The notes beneath the pieces were generated by a model. The model did not search any database and was not told the DNA's origin. It saw only the letters and a list, made by a program, of their open reading frames with translations. Below are positions 16,878 to 25,858 of a stretch of DNA of 64,000 bases, one piece after another; the stretch's first letter is position 1; the number at the start of each line of letters is the position of its first letter. The translations under genes and the position numbers were made by a program. The stretch is from contig OY829843.1 in the NCBI GenBank assembly GCA_963691885.1, forward strand, positions 1 to 64,000, written 5' to 3'. This DNA comes from G963691885 sp963691885. Its GTDB lineage: Bacteria > Pseudomonadota > Alphaproteobacteria > UBA8366 > Aestuariispiraceae.

Positions 16878-17191
16878 ATTAAATTCATGAAAGCAATTTT
16901 CCTGAGCAGAATCGAGGTCTATTTCGATGTTATTTTTTGCGGGGGAAACGGCTGGATATACTTTTTTTGGTGCCGAAACCACTCTTTTTAAGAAAGGTCC
17001 AGACCTGGGAGTCTTTTTTGGTTTCTGGTGGTGAGATCGAGTGGAAACCAGCGTCGCATCGGCAGGTATGTGATCTTTCCCGATCCGGCCCAGATCCGGA
17101 TCAACTTCGCTCACTCACTCCTCATCCTCCCGAAGCTAGGACGGACGAAACGAGATCACGGCCCCGTTCGGATCCGACTTCTGTCCGTCAT
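16878..17191. other. no recognised gene
   Basis: Low-complexity T-rich runs near 16930-17010 and no coding frame with recognisable similarity. An 86-codon minus frame that ends at 16854 has no domain signature and is not annotated. Confidence 0.4.
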
Positions 17192-17330
17192 CAAAACATT
17201 TGGGACGCCTGAGCCTTTTCGTTAACGGAGGATCTGGCTCATCTTGTTTTGATGTTATGCCGCTTGGCGTTGATGGTTCAAGCGGCGGTTTTTGATTGTC
17301 AGCTCTTTGATCTTTTTTCTCCTTTCAATG
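17192..17330 (-). mobile_element. IS3 end fragment (same IS as 18095-19608, opposite orientation)
   Basis: It is the reverse complement of the last ~140 bp of the IS3 element at 18095-19608, including the terminal TGTCCGTCATCAAAACATTT. It is cut at 17330 by another IS3 derivative. Confidence 0.85.
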
Positions 17331-17955
17331 TGATCCGGCCCCCATTTGACCGGGCACCTAAGCGGTTTCGGTTTTGGCCCTGATGAACTCGCGAGGCGAG
17401 CGCCACTTCAAGCCGCTGTGTGGGTGGTTTTCGTTATTGTCTTCGATCCAGTCTCCTATCAATGACAGCACGGTTTTGGCGTCTGGCAACGGGTTCACCC
17501 GGACGTAATCGCGTTTCAGCGTCTTCACAAATGCCTCTGTCATGCCATTGGATTGCGGGCTTTTTACCGGCGTGAAGCAGGATTTCAGCCCAAGTTGTTG
17601 CGCGAAGATGCGTGTATCCTTTGCGGTGTAGGCGCTGCCATTGTCGGAGAGTACCTCGACAAGTTCTGGCGCAAGGTGTCGTCCTCTGCCACGGCGATGC
17701 TGCCTCCTTCGAGCATAAGCTTACGCCAACGATACAGAAGATTGGGAGCCACGCCATTGCGGCGGGCAACAGCAGAGATGCTCTCCCCCTCAAACATCGT
17801 CTCTTCCACGATCCGCAGCTTGTCAGCCGCAGACCAGCGACGACGGCGACCGCCGTCGGTCATAATTTCAATCTCAGACATGAGCATGTGCTTAAGGCTA
17901 TCCCTAAGCCTCCTTGGTCAAGCCAAGGTGTCCGGTTCAAATGGGGGCCAGTTCA
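17331..17955 (-). mobile_element. IS3-family (IS2-like) deletion derivative with both ends
   Basis: A 625-bp element with well-matched terminal repeats: TGATCCGGCCCCCATTTGAC at one end, TGAACTGGCCCCCATTTGAA at the other. Inside, the start of OrfA (RRRRWSAADKLRIVEETMFEGES..., 17585-17887) is fused to the last third of OrfB (17358-17543, NGMTEAFVKTLKRDYV and HPHSGLKWRSPREF). The catalytic core is lost. With intact ends it could still move in trans. Confidence 0.8.
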
Positions 17956-18183
17956 CTCTTATTTCAGAAGTGAACATTGGTTCAAACCTATTCCGTAAGT
18001 AGCGCACCGTTTCATGGCAGATATCGATCCCACGTTCATGCAGTAGGTCTTCCACATTCCACAGCGAAAGCGGGAACCGGACATACATCATGACTGTCTA
18101 ACATCAACGCCTATGGGCCACACTGAGGTGATTGCGTAACGGAGGATTTTTGGCTCATCGTAGAGACCCGTAGGGGAACGAAG

Positions 18184-18558
18184 ATGAGGCAAAAATCGAT
18201 GAACAAGAAAGACCTGGCCGCGAAGGTTGTACGGGATATCCGTCGCAAGACGCGTCGTAAACATTCCACGGAAGAGAAGATCCGTATTGTCCTTGAAGGA
18301 CTGCGCGGGGAGGAAAGCATCGCGGCGCTGTGCCGTCGCGAGGGTATCGCCGAGAGCCTGTATTATAGCTGGTCGAAGGAATTCCTTGAGGCTGGCAAGA
18401 AGCGGCTTGCCGGCGACACGGCCCGGCAGGCCACTTCTAGCGAAGTAAAGGCACTGCGTGCCGAGACGCACGATCTGAAGGAGGCACTGGCCGAGCAGAT
18501 GCTGGAGAACCGGCTTCTCAAAAAAAGCATGATCGGGGATGGGGGAGAGCAAGAATGA
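18184..18558 (+). CDS. IS3 OrfA
   Basis: A 124-residue DNA-binding subunit: a Lys/Arg-rich start, a helix-turn-helix with HSTEEKIRIVLEGLRGEESIAALCRREG, and a leucine-zipper-like tail (VKALRAETHDLKEALAEQMLENRLLKK). A shorter start at MNKKDL (18199) is possible. The stop overlaps the OrfB start (ATGA). Confidence 0.9.
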   Translation: MRQKSMNKKDLAAKVVRDIRRKTRRKHSTEEKIRIVLEGLRGEESIAALCRREGIAESLYYSWSKEFLEAGKKRLAGDTARQATSSEVKALRAETHDLKEALAEQMLENRLLKKSMIGDGGEQE

Positions 18559-19535
18559 GATATCCCGCATCCGAAAAACTGGAGATCATCCGCTTGGTCG
18601 AACAGTCCCATCTCGGTGTCAGGCCGACATTGCAGATGCTCGGCATTCCGAAGACGACCTTCTATCGCTGGTATGATCGCTATCGTGCATTCGGCGAGGC
18701 TGGCCTCAAAGATCGCAATAGCCATCCTGGCCGGGTCTGGAACCGTATCCCCGATGATGTCCGTGCCGACATCATTGATCTGGCTCCGGAGAAGACCGAT
18801 CTGTCGCCCAGAGAACTGGCCGTCAGGTTCAAAGATACCAAAGGTTACTTCGTCTCGGAAGCCTCGGTTTATAGGCTGCTCAAGTCTCACGACCTGATTA
18901 CCAGCCCGGCCTTTATTGTCATCAAGGCCGATGATGAGTTCCGCGACAAGACAACGGCGCCGAACCAGCTCTGGCAGACCGACTTTACCTATCTCAAGGT
19001 GATCGGCTGGGGTTGGTTCTATCTGTCGACTATCCTGGATGACTATTCCAGGTACATCATCGCCTGGAAACTCTGCACTTCCATGAAGACCGAGGATGTG
19101 ACCGATACGCTGAAGCTGGCGCTCAAAGCCTCAGGCTGCGACCGTGCCAAGGTTATTCACAAGCCACGCCTGCTCAGCGACAACGGCTCGTCTTACATCT
19201 CCGGCGATCTCGCTGATTGGCTGGAGAACCAGAACATGGATCACGTTCGTGGTGCGCCGTATCATCCTCAGACCCAAGGCAAGATCGAGCGTTGGCATCA
19301 AACACTGAAGAACCGCATCCTGTTGGAGAACTATTATCTGCCGGGTGATCTTGAAAACCAGATCGGCCAGTTCGTCGATCATTACAATAACCACCGCCAC
19401 CACGAAAGTCTGAAAAACGTCACCCCTGCCGACGCCTACTTCGGCAGAGACACCGCTATCATTGAAAGGAGAAAAAAGATCAAAGAGCTGACAATCAAAA
19501 ACCGCCGCTTGAACCATCAACGCCAAGCGGCATAA
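18555..19535 (+). CDS. IS3 OrfB transposase
   Basis: A 326-residue DDE transposase. An N-terminal HTH (LEIIRLVEQSHLGVRPTL) is followed by the rve integrase core with WQTDFTYLKV (first Asp), LLSDNGSSY (second Asp) and HPQTQGKIERWHQTLK (Glu). It appears intact, so this element may be active. The overlap with OrfA is 4 bp rather than a frameshift window. Confidence 0.93.
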   Translation: MRYPASEKLEIIRLVEQSHLGVRPTLQMLGIPKTTFYRWYDRYRAFGEAGLKDRNSHPGRVWNRIPDDVRADIIDLAPEKTDLSPRELAVRFKDTKGYFVSEASVYRLLKSHDLITSPAFIVIKADDEFRDKTTAPNQLWQTDFTYLKVIGWGWFYLSTILDDYSRYIIAWKLCTSMKTEDVTDTLKLALKASGCDRAKVIHKPRLLSDNGSSYISGDLADWLENQNMDHVRGAPYHPQTQGKIERWHQTLKNRILLENYYLPGDLENQIGQFVDHYNNHRHHESLKNVTPADAYFGRDTAIIERRKKIKELTIKNRRLNHQRQAA

Positions 19536-19881
19536 CATCAAAACAAGATGAGCCAGATCCTCCGTTAACGAAAAGGCTCAGGCGTCCCAAATGTTTTGAT
19601 GACGGACACATCATGACAGCCAGACGAATGACCTCAGGGGAGGTCTTAAAGTGCAGAAAGGGGTTCTAATTTTGCATTCGCCAACGCTAGTGGCGCTAGT
19701 CCGCTGCGAAAAGCCGTTTTCTTCTGACAATTCCCGATTGCATGGCGTGATCCTGTGCCCCAGACTGAAGGCTGCTATTCTTAGTGAGGCGCTTGTTCTT
19801 CCGTTCACTGAAACCGTATCGTGTGAATTGGGGACAAGCACAACCAGATAAATGCGGCCCATGGATATGCGGGAGGATGAA

Positions 19882-20760
19882 ATGACCAACAGGTTGAGAT
19901 GGCCGGGGGGTAAAAGCCTGGCTCTGTCAATCGTGGTGAACGTCGAGGAAGGGTCGGAACTGACCATTGCCGACGGCGACAAAAAGCCCGAGCCGGTTGA
20001 TGAGCTTGGCGTCGCACTTTCCATTCCGATCCGCAATTATGGGAACGAAAGCAACTATCTTTACGGTATCAATGCCGGCGGTCCGCGCCTTTTCAAACTC
20101 TTGGAAGATTACGATATGCGCACAACTGTCACGGCAGCGGCCCTGTCGCTGGAACGTGCGCCTGACCTGACCCGGACGATTGTCGATCAGGGGCACGAAA
20201 TTTGTTCTCACGGTTGGCGCTGGACCCACACGTTTTCGCAAGACGAGGAAACTGAGCGTGCAACCATCGCCAAGGCCGTCGACAGTTTTAAACGCATTAC
20301 CGGTCAGGCCCCGGCAGGATGGTTAAGCCGGTACTTGCACACGGCAAACACAAGGCGCCTGTTGGCGGAAGCAGGGTTTCTGTACCACATGGACGATTAC
20401 AGCGATGACCAGCCATTTTGGGAAAAGGTTGATATGGGCGGCGGGGCCATTCAACCGTTAATCTGCGTGCCTTACGCGTTGGACAGCAATGATATGAAAA
20501 TGTGGATCAGCCCGGCCTGCACGCCCCAGGATTGGCTCGACTATGCAATCCGGACGTATGACTGGCTACGGATAGAAGCGATAGAGCAAGGGCCAAGGAT
20601 GATGTCGCTGGGTCTGCATTTGCGCATCATCGGACGACCAGGACGGATCTGGGCGTTCAAGGCGTTCCTGGACCATGTTAAAGGCCATGACGATGTATGG
20701 ATCACGACGCGCCGCGACATCGCCGACTGTTTCGCTAAGACCGTGCCATACCAGGGATAA
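19882..20760 (+). CDS. PuuE-like polysaccharide-deacetylase-family amidohydrolase
   Basis: A 292-residue NodB-fold protein of the PuuE branch. It has IVVNVEEGSE near the start, the CSHGWRW His motif near residue 110, GWLSRYLHTANTRRLLAEAGFLY and the VPYALDSNDM segment that characterise the family. PuuE itself opens the cyclic amide allantoin, so hydrolysis of an amide or small ring is a reasonable role. GGAGG ends 5 bp before the ATG at 19882, which I prefer over earlier in-frame starts. It begins the rightward operon, followed 12 bp later by a PrpD gene. Confidence 0.8.
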   Translation: MTNRLRWPGGKSLALSIVVNVEEGSELTIADGDKKPEPVDELGVALSIPIRNYGNESNYLYGINAGGPRLFKLLEDYDMRTTVTAAALSLERAPDLTRTIVDQGHEICSHGWRWTHTFSQDEETERATIAKAVDSFKRITGQAPAGWLSRYLHTANTRRLLAEAGFLYHMDDYSDDQPFWEKVDMGGGAIQPLICVPYALDSNDMKMWISPACTPQDWLDYAIRTYDWLRIEAIEQGPRMMSLGLHLRIIGRPGRIWAFKAFLDHVKGHDDVWITTRRDIADCFAKTVPYQG

Positions 20761-20772
20761 GGGACAGAGCGC

Positions 20773-22155
20773 ATGCAGGAATCCACTGACCGTTTTGCGC
20801 GCCATGCTGTCGAAGCCACTTTCGACGACCTTGGCCCGCGCGAAATCAGCGCGCTTAAGACTTTTCTGCTGGATACGATAGGGGTTGGTGTCGCGGGCAG
20901 TTCGGGCGCCGGCGTCCAGGGCTTGATCGACACAGCAAAAGGGTGGGGCGATGGCGAGGAAGCGACCGTTTGGGTAACGGGCGAGTGTGTGCCCGCCCCC
21001 GCCGCTGCAGTCGTTAACGCCTATCAGATCCACTGCCTGGAATACGACTGTGTGCACGAGCCGGCCGTCCTGCATCCCATGGCGACACTGCTGGGCGCGG
21101 TCCTTCCCTATGCAGAGCGGCGAACCCAGCGCGGCAGTCCGGTCAGTGGCAAGGATCTTTTGGTGGCCCTTGCGGTCGGCATCGATTTTGCCACCCTGAT
21201 CGGGGAGGCCGCGACCGGGCCAATCCGCTTTTTCAGGCCAGCGACCGCAGGCGGCCTCGGCGCTGCCGCTGCTCTCGCGCGGCTGGAAGGTATGGACGTG
21301 ACCGGCGTCAAGGACACGCTGGGGGCGATGTACGCCCAAACCAGCGGAACCCTGCAACCCCATCTCGAAGGCTCGCCCATGGTGGGATTGCAGATTGGGT
21401 TCAACGCACGGGGTGCGATATCAGCCGTCGATTTGGCCGGCGCGGGATTTGGCGGTGCCCATGATGTTATCGACGGGCGCTATGGCTATTTGGTCATGTT
21501 TGAAGATAACAGGTTCAATCTTGATTTGGTTTGGCCGAAGCTAGGTCGGGAATGGCAGGTCACCCAGCTTGCCCATAAGCCCTTTCCTAGCGGGCGCTTG
21601 ACCCATGGCATTGTCCACGCGCTGATGCGACTGTTCGAGGATCATAATTTGAAAGGCCAGGATATCGCCAAAATCACCGCCCATGTCCCGCCGCTGGTTT
21701 ACCGGCTGGTCGGGCGGCCTGACATTCCCGAACCAGCGCCAAATTACGCCAAGCTTTGCCTGCCCTATGTCGCAGGGGCTTGGTTGGCACGGGGACAGGT
21801 GGACGTACCGGAATTTAGAAGCGAGGCGGTGCTGCGGGACCCTGAAATTCATGACTATGCAAGCCGCGTAAAGGTGATCCAGGACGATAATCCCGACGAA
21901 AACGCCATGGGCCTTCAGCGTTTTACGTTCGATCTAACCAATGGCCGACGTAAGGAGATCGTCATCGACAAGGTTTATGGCCACCCAGACGCCCCATTGA
22001 GCGCGGCTGAGAATGAGGCCAAGTTTCGGCGCTGCGTCGGCTTCGGCAGGCGCACGCTTTCATCGGACCGGATGGATGAAATCATTGCCGCAGTCGAACA
22101 TGTTGAGGATTTGGTCGATATTTCGGCATTGGCGCGATTGACCGTTGTGGCGTAA
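20773..22155 (+). CDS. MmgE/PrpD-family protein (first copy)
   Basis: A 460-residue member of the MmgE/PrpD family (2-methylcitrate dehydratase, itaconate-forming decarboxylase and relatives). Typical blocks are LLDTIGVGVAGSS, AAVVNAYQIHCLEYDCVHEPAVLHP (the family's conserved Asp-x-x-x-x-His region), and QIGFNARGAISAVDLA. The length fits the family. It is the second gene of an operon with a PuuE-like hydrolase, broken MaoC, acyl-CoA dehydrogenase and enoyl-CoA hydratase. A second, distantly related PrpD lies at 27233-28639. Confidence 0.88.
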   Translation: MQESTDRFARHAVEATFDDLGPREISALKTFLLDTIGVGVAGSSGAGVQGLIDTAKGWGDGEEATVWVTGECVPAPAAAVVNAYQIHCLEYDCVHEPAVLHPMATLLGAVLPYAERRTQRGSPVSGKDLLVALAVGIDFATLIGEAATGPIRFFRPATAGGLGAAAALARLEGMDVTGVKDTLGAMYAQTSGTLQPHLEGSPMVGLQIGFNARGAISAVDLAGAGFGGAHDVIDGRYGYLVMFEDNRFNLDLVWPKLGREWQVTQLAHKPFPSGRLTHGIVHALMRLFEDHNLKGQDIAKITAHVPPLVYRLVGRPDIPEPAPNYAKLCLPYVAGAWLARGQVDVPEFRSEAVLRDPEIHDYASRVKVIQDDNPDENAMGLQRFTFDLTNGRRKEIVIDKVYGHPDAPLSAAENEAKFRRCVGFGRRTLSSDRMDEIIAAVEHVEDLVDISALARLTVVA

Positions 22156-22183
22156 TACTGGCCTGAAAACAGACGAGGCAAAG

Positions 22184-22472
22184 ATGGCGGGATATACGGA
22201 AGAGGTCGGCGAGAATCGATATCGCGAACAGTTTGGCCGGTACTACGAGGACTTCAACGTCAGTGATATTTACGAACATCGCCCGCGCCGAACCATCACC
22301 GGGGCGGACAACATTTGGTTTCCCTTGTCGACCATGAATACACCCGCTTCACTTCGGTGCCGAATATGCGACGCAAAGTGAATTCGGTAAATGTATCGTC
22401 GCATTCCCACTGACACTTTCGATCTTGGTCGCCAAGCAAGGCCACAATGTCGAGGATAAGGCCGGCTATTAA
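22184..22472 (+). pseudogene. MaoC-like hydratase, frameshifted and truncated
   Basis: The N-terminus (YREQFGRYYEDFNVSDIYEHRPRRTIT then ADNIW) is that of MaoC-type acyl dehydratases. After STMNT the frame is lost by 2 bp; the neighbouring frame continues HPLHFGAEYATQSEFGKCIV to a stop at 22470-22472. The catalytic Asp/His region is reached only after the shift, and the C-terminal half is missing. Its loss would leave the step to the downstream enoyl-CoA hydratase or to another copy. Confidence 0.75.
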
Positions 22473-22514
22473 GAGGGTCGACTGCAGGACGTAACAGATT
22501 GGAAAGGCAAAAAG

Positions 22515-23681
22515 ATGGACATGGGCCACAACCAAGTCGCGGACGAGCAGGAACGGCTGATGCTGGAGGCCATAGATAAATGGCTTGAGCGCGATGTGAA
22601 GCCGCATGTGATGCGGTTGGATCATACCGACGAGTATCCGCACGACATGGTCGAGCAAATGAAGGAACTCGGGCTGTTTGGTGCGACGATCCCCGAAGAG
22701 TTTGGCGGGCTTGGCCTTTCGGCGACGACATATGCCCGGATCGTTGAAAAGATTTCCGCTGTTTGGATGTCACTGACCGGCATCTTTAACAGCCACTTGA
22801 TCATGGCCGCCTGTGTAACGCGGATTGGCACCGAAGACCAGAAACGAGTTTGGCTCCCTAAGTTTGCGAGCGGAGAAGTTCGCGGCGGGCTGGCGCTGAC
22901 AGAGCCGGATTGCGGTACGGACCTTCAGGCGATCCGAACTCGCGCGGTTCGCGATGGCGGTGACTATATTGTCAACGGTACCAAGACCTGGATATCGAAC
23001 GGAATACAGGGATCCTGCTTTGCGCTTCTGGCTAAAACAGACCCTGAAGCGAACCCCCTGCACAAGGGCATGTCGATGCTGCTCGCAGAAAAGGGCGCGG
23101 GGTTCTCTGTTTCCAAAAAGTTGGAGAAAATTGGTTACAAAGGCATCGACAGTGCCGAACTGGTGTTCGAAGATTTTCGTGTGCCCGCCGACAGGCTGAT
23201 CGGCGGTGTCGAAGGCCAGGGGATGCAGACGGCCCTGGGTGGTTTGGAACTGGGGCGGATCAACATCGCTGCTCGGGGTTGTGGGATTGCATCTGCTGCG
23301 CTGGCAGACAGTGTCGCCTACGCACAGACACGGCAGACTTTTGGAAAGCCCATTGCCCAGCATCAGGCAATCCAGTTAAAGTTGGGGGAAATGGCAACCA
23401 AAGTCCAAGCCGCGCGCCTTTTGACCTATGACGCGGCCCGCGCCTATGACAGCGGCGAACGCTGTGACATGGAAGCGGGCATGGCGAAGTTTTTCGCATC
23501 CGAAACGGCGGTTGAAAATGCCTTGGAAGCAATGCGCATTCACGGCGCCTATGGCTATTCCAAGGAATATCCGATTGAACGCTACTTTCGTGATGCCCCG
23601 CTTATGTGCATCGGCGAGGGAACGAATGAGATCCAACGCATAATTATTGCCAAACAACTGATCGAGCGGAACCCGGTTTGA
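22515..23681 (+). CDS. acyl-CoA dehydrogenase
   Basis: A 388-residue FAD enzyme with the N-terminal helical domain, the GLALTEPDCGTDLQAIRTRA and NGTKTWISNG beta domain, and the C-terminal helical domain. The C-terminal domain has QTFGKPIAQHQAIQ and the IGEGTNEIQR motif that carries the usual catalytic Glu of short/medium-chain enzymes. It would oxidise an acyl-CoA made by the CoA ligase or CoA-transferase of this cluster. It starts 42 bp after the MaoC remnant. Confidence 0.93.
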   Translation: MDMGHNQVADEQERLMLEAIDKWLERDVKPHVMRLDHTDEYPHDMVEQMKELGLFGATIPEEFGGLGLSATTYARIVEKISAVWMSLTGIFNSHLIMAACVTRIGTEDQKRVWLPKFASGEVRGGLALTEPDCGTDLQAIRTRAVRDGGDYIVNGTKTWISNGIQGSCFALLAKTDPEANPLHKGMSMLLAEKGAGFSVSKKLEKIGYKGIDSAELVFEDFRVPADRLIGGVEGQGMQTALGGLELGRINIAARGCGIASAALADSVAYAQTRQTFGKPIAQHQAIQLKLGEMATKVQAARLLTYDAARAYDSGERCDMEAGMAKFFASETAVENALEAMRIHGAYGYSKEYPIERYFRDAPLMCIGEGTNEIQRIIIAKQLIERNPV

Positions 23682-23712
23682 TAGGTCCGGCGGATAAAGG
23701 ATTATAGTCGAT

Positions 23713-24519
23713 ATGACAGCTTCGCCTCAGAACAGTTTTGCCGGTGGTGATATCCTTATCGATATTGGGTCAAACGGCATTGCACGTGTAACGCTCAACC
23801 GGCAGGCCTCGCGAAACGCCATCACGTTCACCATGTGGCAATCGTTTGAAGCGGTGATGGCGCGCCTTGTTTTGGATGAGACGGTCAAGGTCATCGTCTT
23901 TACCGGGTCGGGCAACCGCGCCTTTTCCGGTGGCGCCGACATATCGGAATTTCCAAAAACCTACGCAACCCCGGAAAACACGCGGCAATTCGCCGATACG
24001 GTGGCCAATAGGCAAGGCGCCATAGCCGCCTGTAGAAAGCCTGTCATCGCGGAAATACGCGGCGCTTGCGTCGGTGGCGGTTGCGGCATCGCTCTTTGCT
24101 GCGACTTGCGCTTTGCCGCGCCGGAAAGCCGGTTCGGCATTACACCAGCCAATCTGGGCCCTGCCTATTCCTTTACAGACACGAAAAAATTGGTGAACGC
24201 GGTCGGTGTATCCCGGGCCAAGGACATTCTGTTTTCAGGACTCTTAATCGACGCGCCGGAGGCCCTGCGCCTCGGCTTGATCGACCGCGTCATTCCGGAA
24301 GACTTGCTGACTGCGGAGGTTACCGCCTATGCGATGCGATTGACCAAGCGTGCGCGGTGTTCGTTGCAGGTCGCGAAGGCGACCATCAATTCAATCGCAG
24401 CCGGCGACACCGAGCCGTCCGAAGCCCTCTTGGATATGTACTGGGACAGTTTTACCGGGGATGATTTAAAGGAAGGCTACGCGGCGTTTATAGAAAAGCG
24501 TAAGCCCAATTTCCGATAG
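23713..24519 (+). CDS. enoyl-CoA hydratase/isomerase
   Basis: A 268-residue crotonase-fold protein. Oxyanion-hole segments are FSGGADISEF and RGACVGGGCGIALCCDLRFAA, followed by SRFGITPANLG. The Glu residues of classical hydratases are not both evident, so isomerase or lyase activity is equally possible. It is the last gene of the rightward operon and meets the convergent amidase gene with a 4-bp gap. Confidence 0.88.
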   Translation: MTASPQNSFAGGDILIDIGSNGIARVTLNRQASRNAITFTMWQSFEAVMARLVLDETVKVIVFTGSGNRAFSGGADISEFPKTYATPENTRQFADTVANRQGAIAACRKPVIAEIRGACVGGGCGIALCCDLRFAAPESRFGITPANLGPAYSFTDTKKLVNAVGVSRAKDILFSGLLIDAPEALRLGLIDRVIPEDLLTAEVTAYAMRLTKRARCSLQVAKATINSIAAGDTEPSEALLDMYWDSFTGDDLKEGYAAFIEKRKPNFR

Positions 24520-24523
24520 GCTG

Positions 24524-25858
24524 CTACCCATTTCGGGCGGCAATACGCCCAACCCTGATCAGGTCCATTTCGCCGAATGGACGGCCCAGGAATTGAACGG
24601 AAGAGGGTAACGCGGCGCCAGTCTTCCAAATCGGGATGGCTAGGGAAGGCCGGCCGGAAAAGTTCGCGACGCAGCAAAAATCAGCTTGGTTGGACGGGAT
24701 TTCAACTTCGTGCGGAAAAGCATTCTGCGGGGCCGTTGGCATCATTACCAAGTCCAGCTCTTGAAACGCCTGATTCAGCGCGGCATTGGCCTGGCGTATC
24801 CGTGCCAGCGCATGGACCAGCCGCGTACTGGTCAATCCGCGCCCATACATCAGCATAGCGCGCAGGTCATCGCTCATTGCACCTGGATCATCGCCATCCA
24901 ACAATTCGGAGAGTTCGAAAGCCCCTTCCGCTTCGCTTAACAGAAGGCCGCCGCGCCGGGCCCGTCCGGGCTCCCATGCCGCTATGTCGACATGCTCCAC
25001 AATGCAGCCGGATGCTTCCAGTGTCTTTCGTACCTTGTGCAAGGCGTCCAATACCTCAGGGTCGCACCCGACATCGTCGATTTGCGTTGGAACCCCGATC
25101 CGCAACGTCCGGGCGGCGTCTTCGTCTTTTACGAACTGGCCCCAGCCAGGTGGCGGTGCGGCACTTTCTGTATCCGTCGGATCCGGCCCGGCCATCACGT
25201 TTATCATCACCGTAATATCATTCAGGTTGCGGGCCATGGGGCCGATCGTATCGAGGCTGGGCGCCAAGAAAACTAATCCGGATCTGCTGACCAGTCCTGC
25301 CGTCGGTTTAAGGCCGAACACACCGCAATATCCGGCGGGTATGCGGACCGACCCCATCGTGTCGGTGCCTAAGGCTATGTCGACCAGCCCCGCAGCCAAC
25401 GCCGCCCCTGAGCCGCCGCTAGACCCGCCGGGCGTGTAACCGGCCTTGTGGGGGTTTTCAGTTCTGCCGAAATGCGGGTTGTCGGTTGTCGCACCTAGTG
25501 CCCCTTCATGCATGTTTGTCATAGCCAACGGGATTGCCCCGGCCTGGCGCAAACACGCCACGACATGGGAATCGCCTTCTGCAATCCTGTTCCGCCAGCC
25601 GGCCAAACCGCCGGTCCATGGCAGGCCGTTGACAGCAAGATTGTCCTTGATCCCGAGCAATGCCCCTTCAAGTGGGCGTGGCGGCAAGCCATCGGCGATC
25701 CGTTTGTCACTTTTCGCCGCAGCCGCGAACGCCCCGTTCTGGTCGACGCGGGTTATCGCTCTAAAAGCCGGGTCTTTTTCCTTAATCCGTGCAATCGCGC
25801 TCTCAGTGCGGCGAACAGCATTGCCAAAGCGGGGTGGATCAGGTCGTTGATCGGTCAT
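24524..25858 (-). CDS. amidase (amidase-signature family)
   Basis: A 444-residue Ser-cisSer-Lys hydrolase. The catalytic Lys is in LLGIKDNLAV, the Ser-rich motif is GGSSGGSGAALAAGLVDIALG, and the nucleophile segment is DTMGSVRIPAGYCG. One Gly of the usual DTGGS is Met here, next to the nucleophile. It would release ammonia from an amide. It is the last gene of the leftward operon PrpD2 - CoA ligase - amidase; its ATG lies 20 bp inside the ligase gene. Confidence 0.9.
   Translation of the reverse strand: MTDQRPDPPRFGNAVRRTESAIARIKEKDPAFRAITRVDQNGAFAAAAKSDKRIADGLPPRPLEGALLGIKDNLAVNGLPWTGGLAGWRNRIAEGDSHVVACLRQAGAIPLAMTNMHEGALGATTDNPHFGRTENPHKAGYTPGGSSGGSGAALAAGLVDIALGTDTMGSVRIPAGYCGVFGLKPTAGLVSRSGLVFLAPSLDTIGPMARNLNDITVMINVMAGPDPTDTESAAPPPGWGQFVKDEDAARTLRIGVPTQIDDVGCDPEVLDALHKVRKTLEASGCIVEHVDIAAWEPGRARRGGLLLSEAEGAFELSELLDGDDPGAMSDDLRAMLMYGRGLTSTRLVHALARIRQANAALNQAFQELDLVMMPTAPQNAFPHEVEIPSNQADFCCVANFSGRPSLAIPIWKTGAALPSSVQFLGRPFGEMDLIRVGRIAARNG

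Larger units (their letters stand above)
18095..19608 (+). mobile_element. complete IS3-family element (1514 bp)
   Basis: Imperfect terminal repeats TGTCTAACATCAACG (left) and TGTCCGTCATCAAAA (right, inverted) bound two overlapping genes. The flanking 9 bp CATCATGAC is duplicated, longer than the 3-5 bp usual for IS3. Confidence 0.88.
17956..19735 (-). mobile_element. IS6-family remnant split by IS3
   Basis: 17956-18094 and 19609-19735 align end to end with the N-terminal coding part of the IS6 at 54936-58178 (FPLSL-NVEDLLHERG, then the start region). The right end near 19735 reads TTCTGACAATTCCC, like that IS6 end. The two parts are separated by a complete IS3. The sequence CATCATGAC is present on both sides of it. 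Confidence 0.75.

Noticed and set aside
16854..17114. 86-codon minus-strand gene
   Set aside because: No ribosome binding site, no domain signature and it spans the repeat array.
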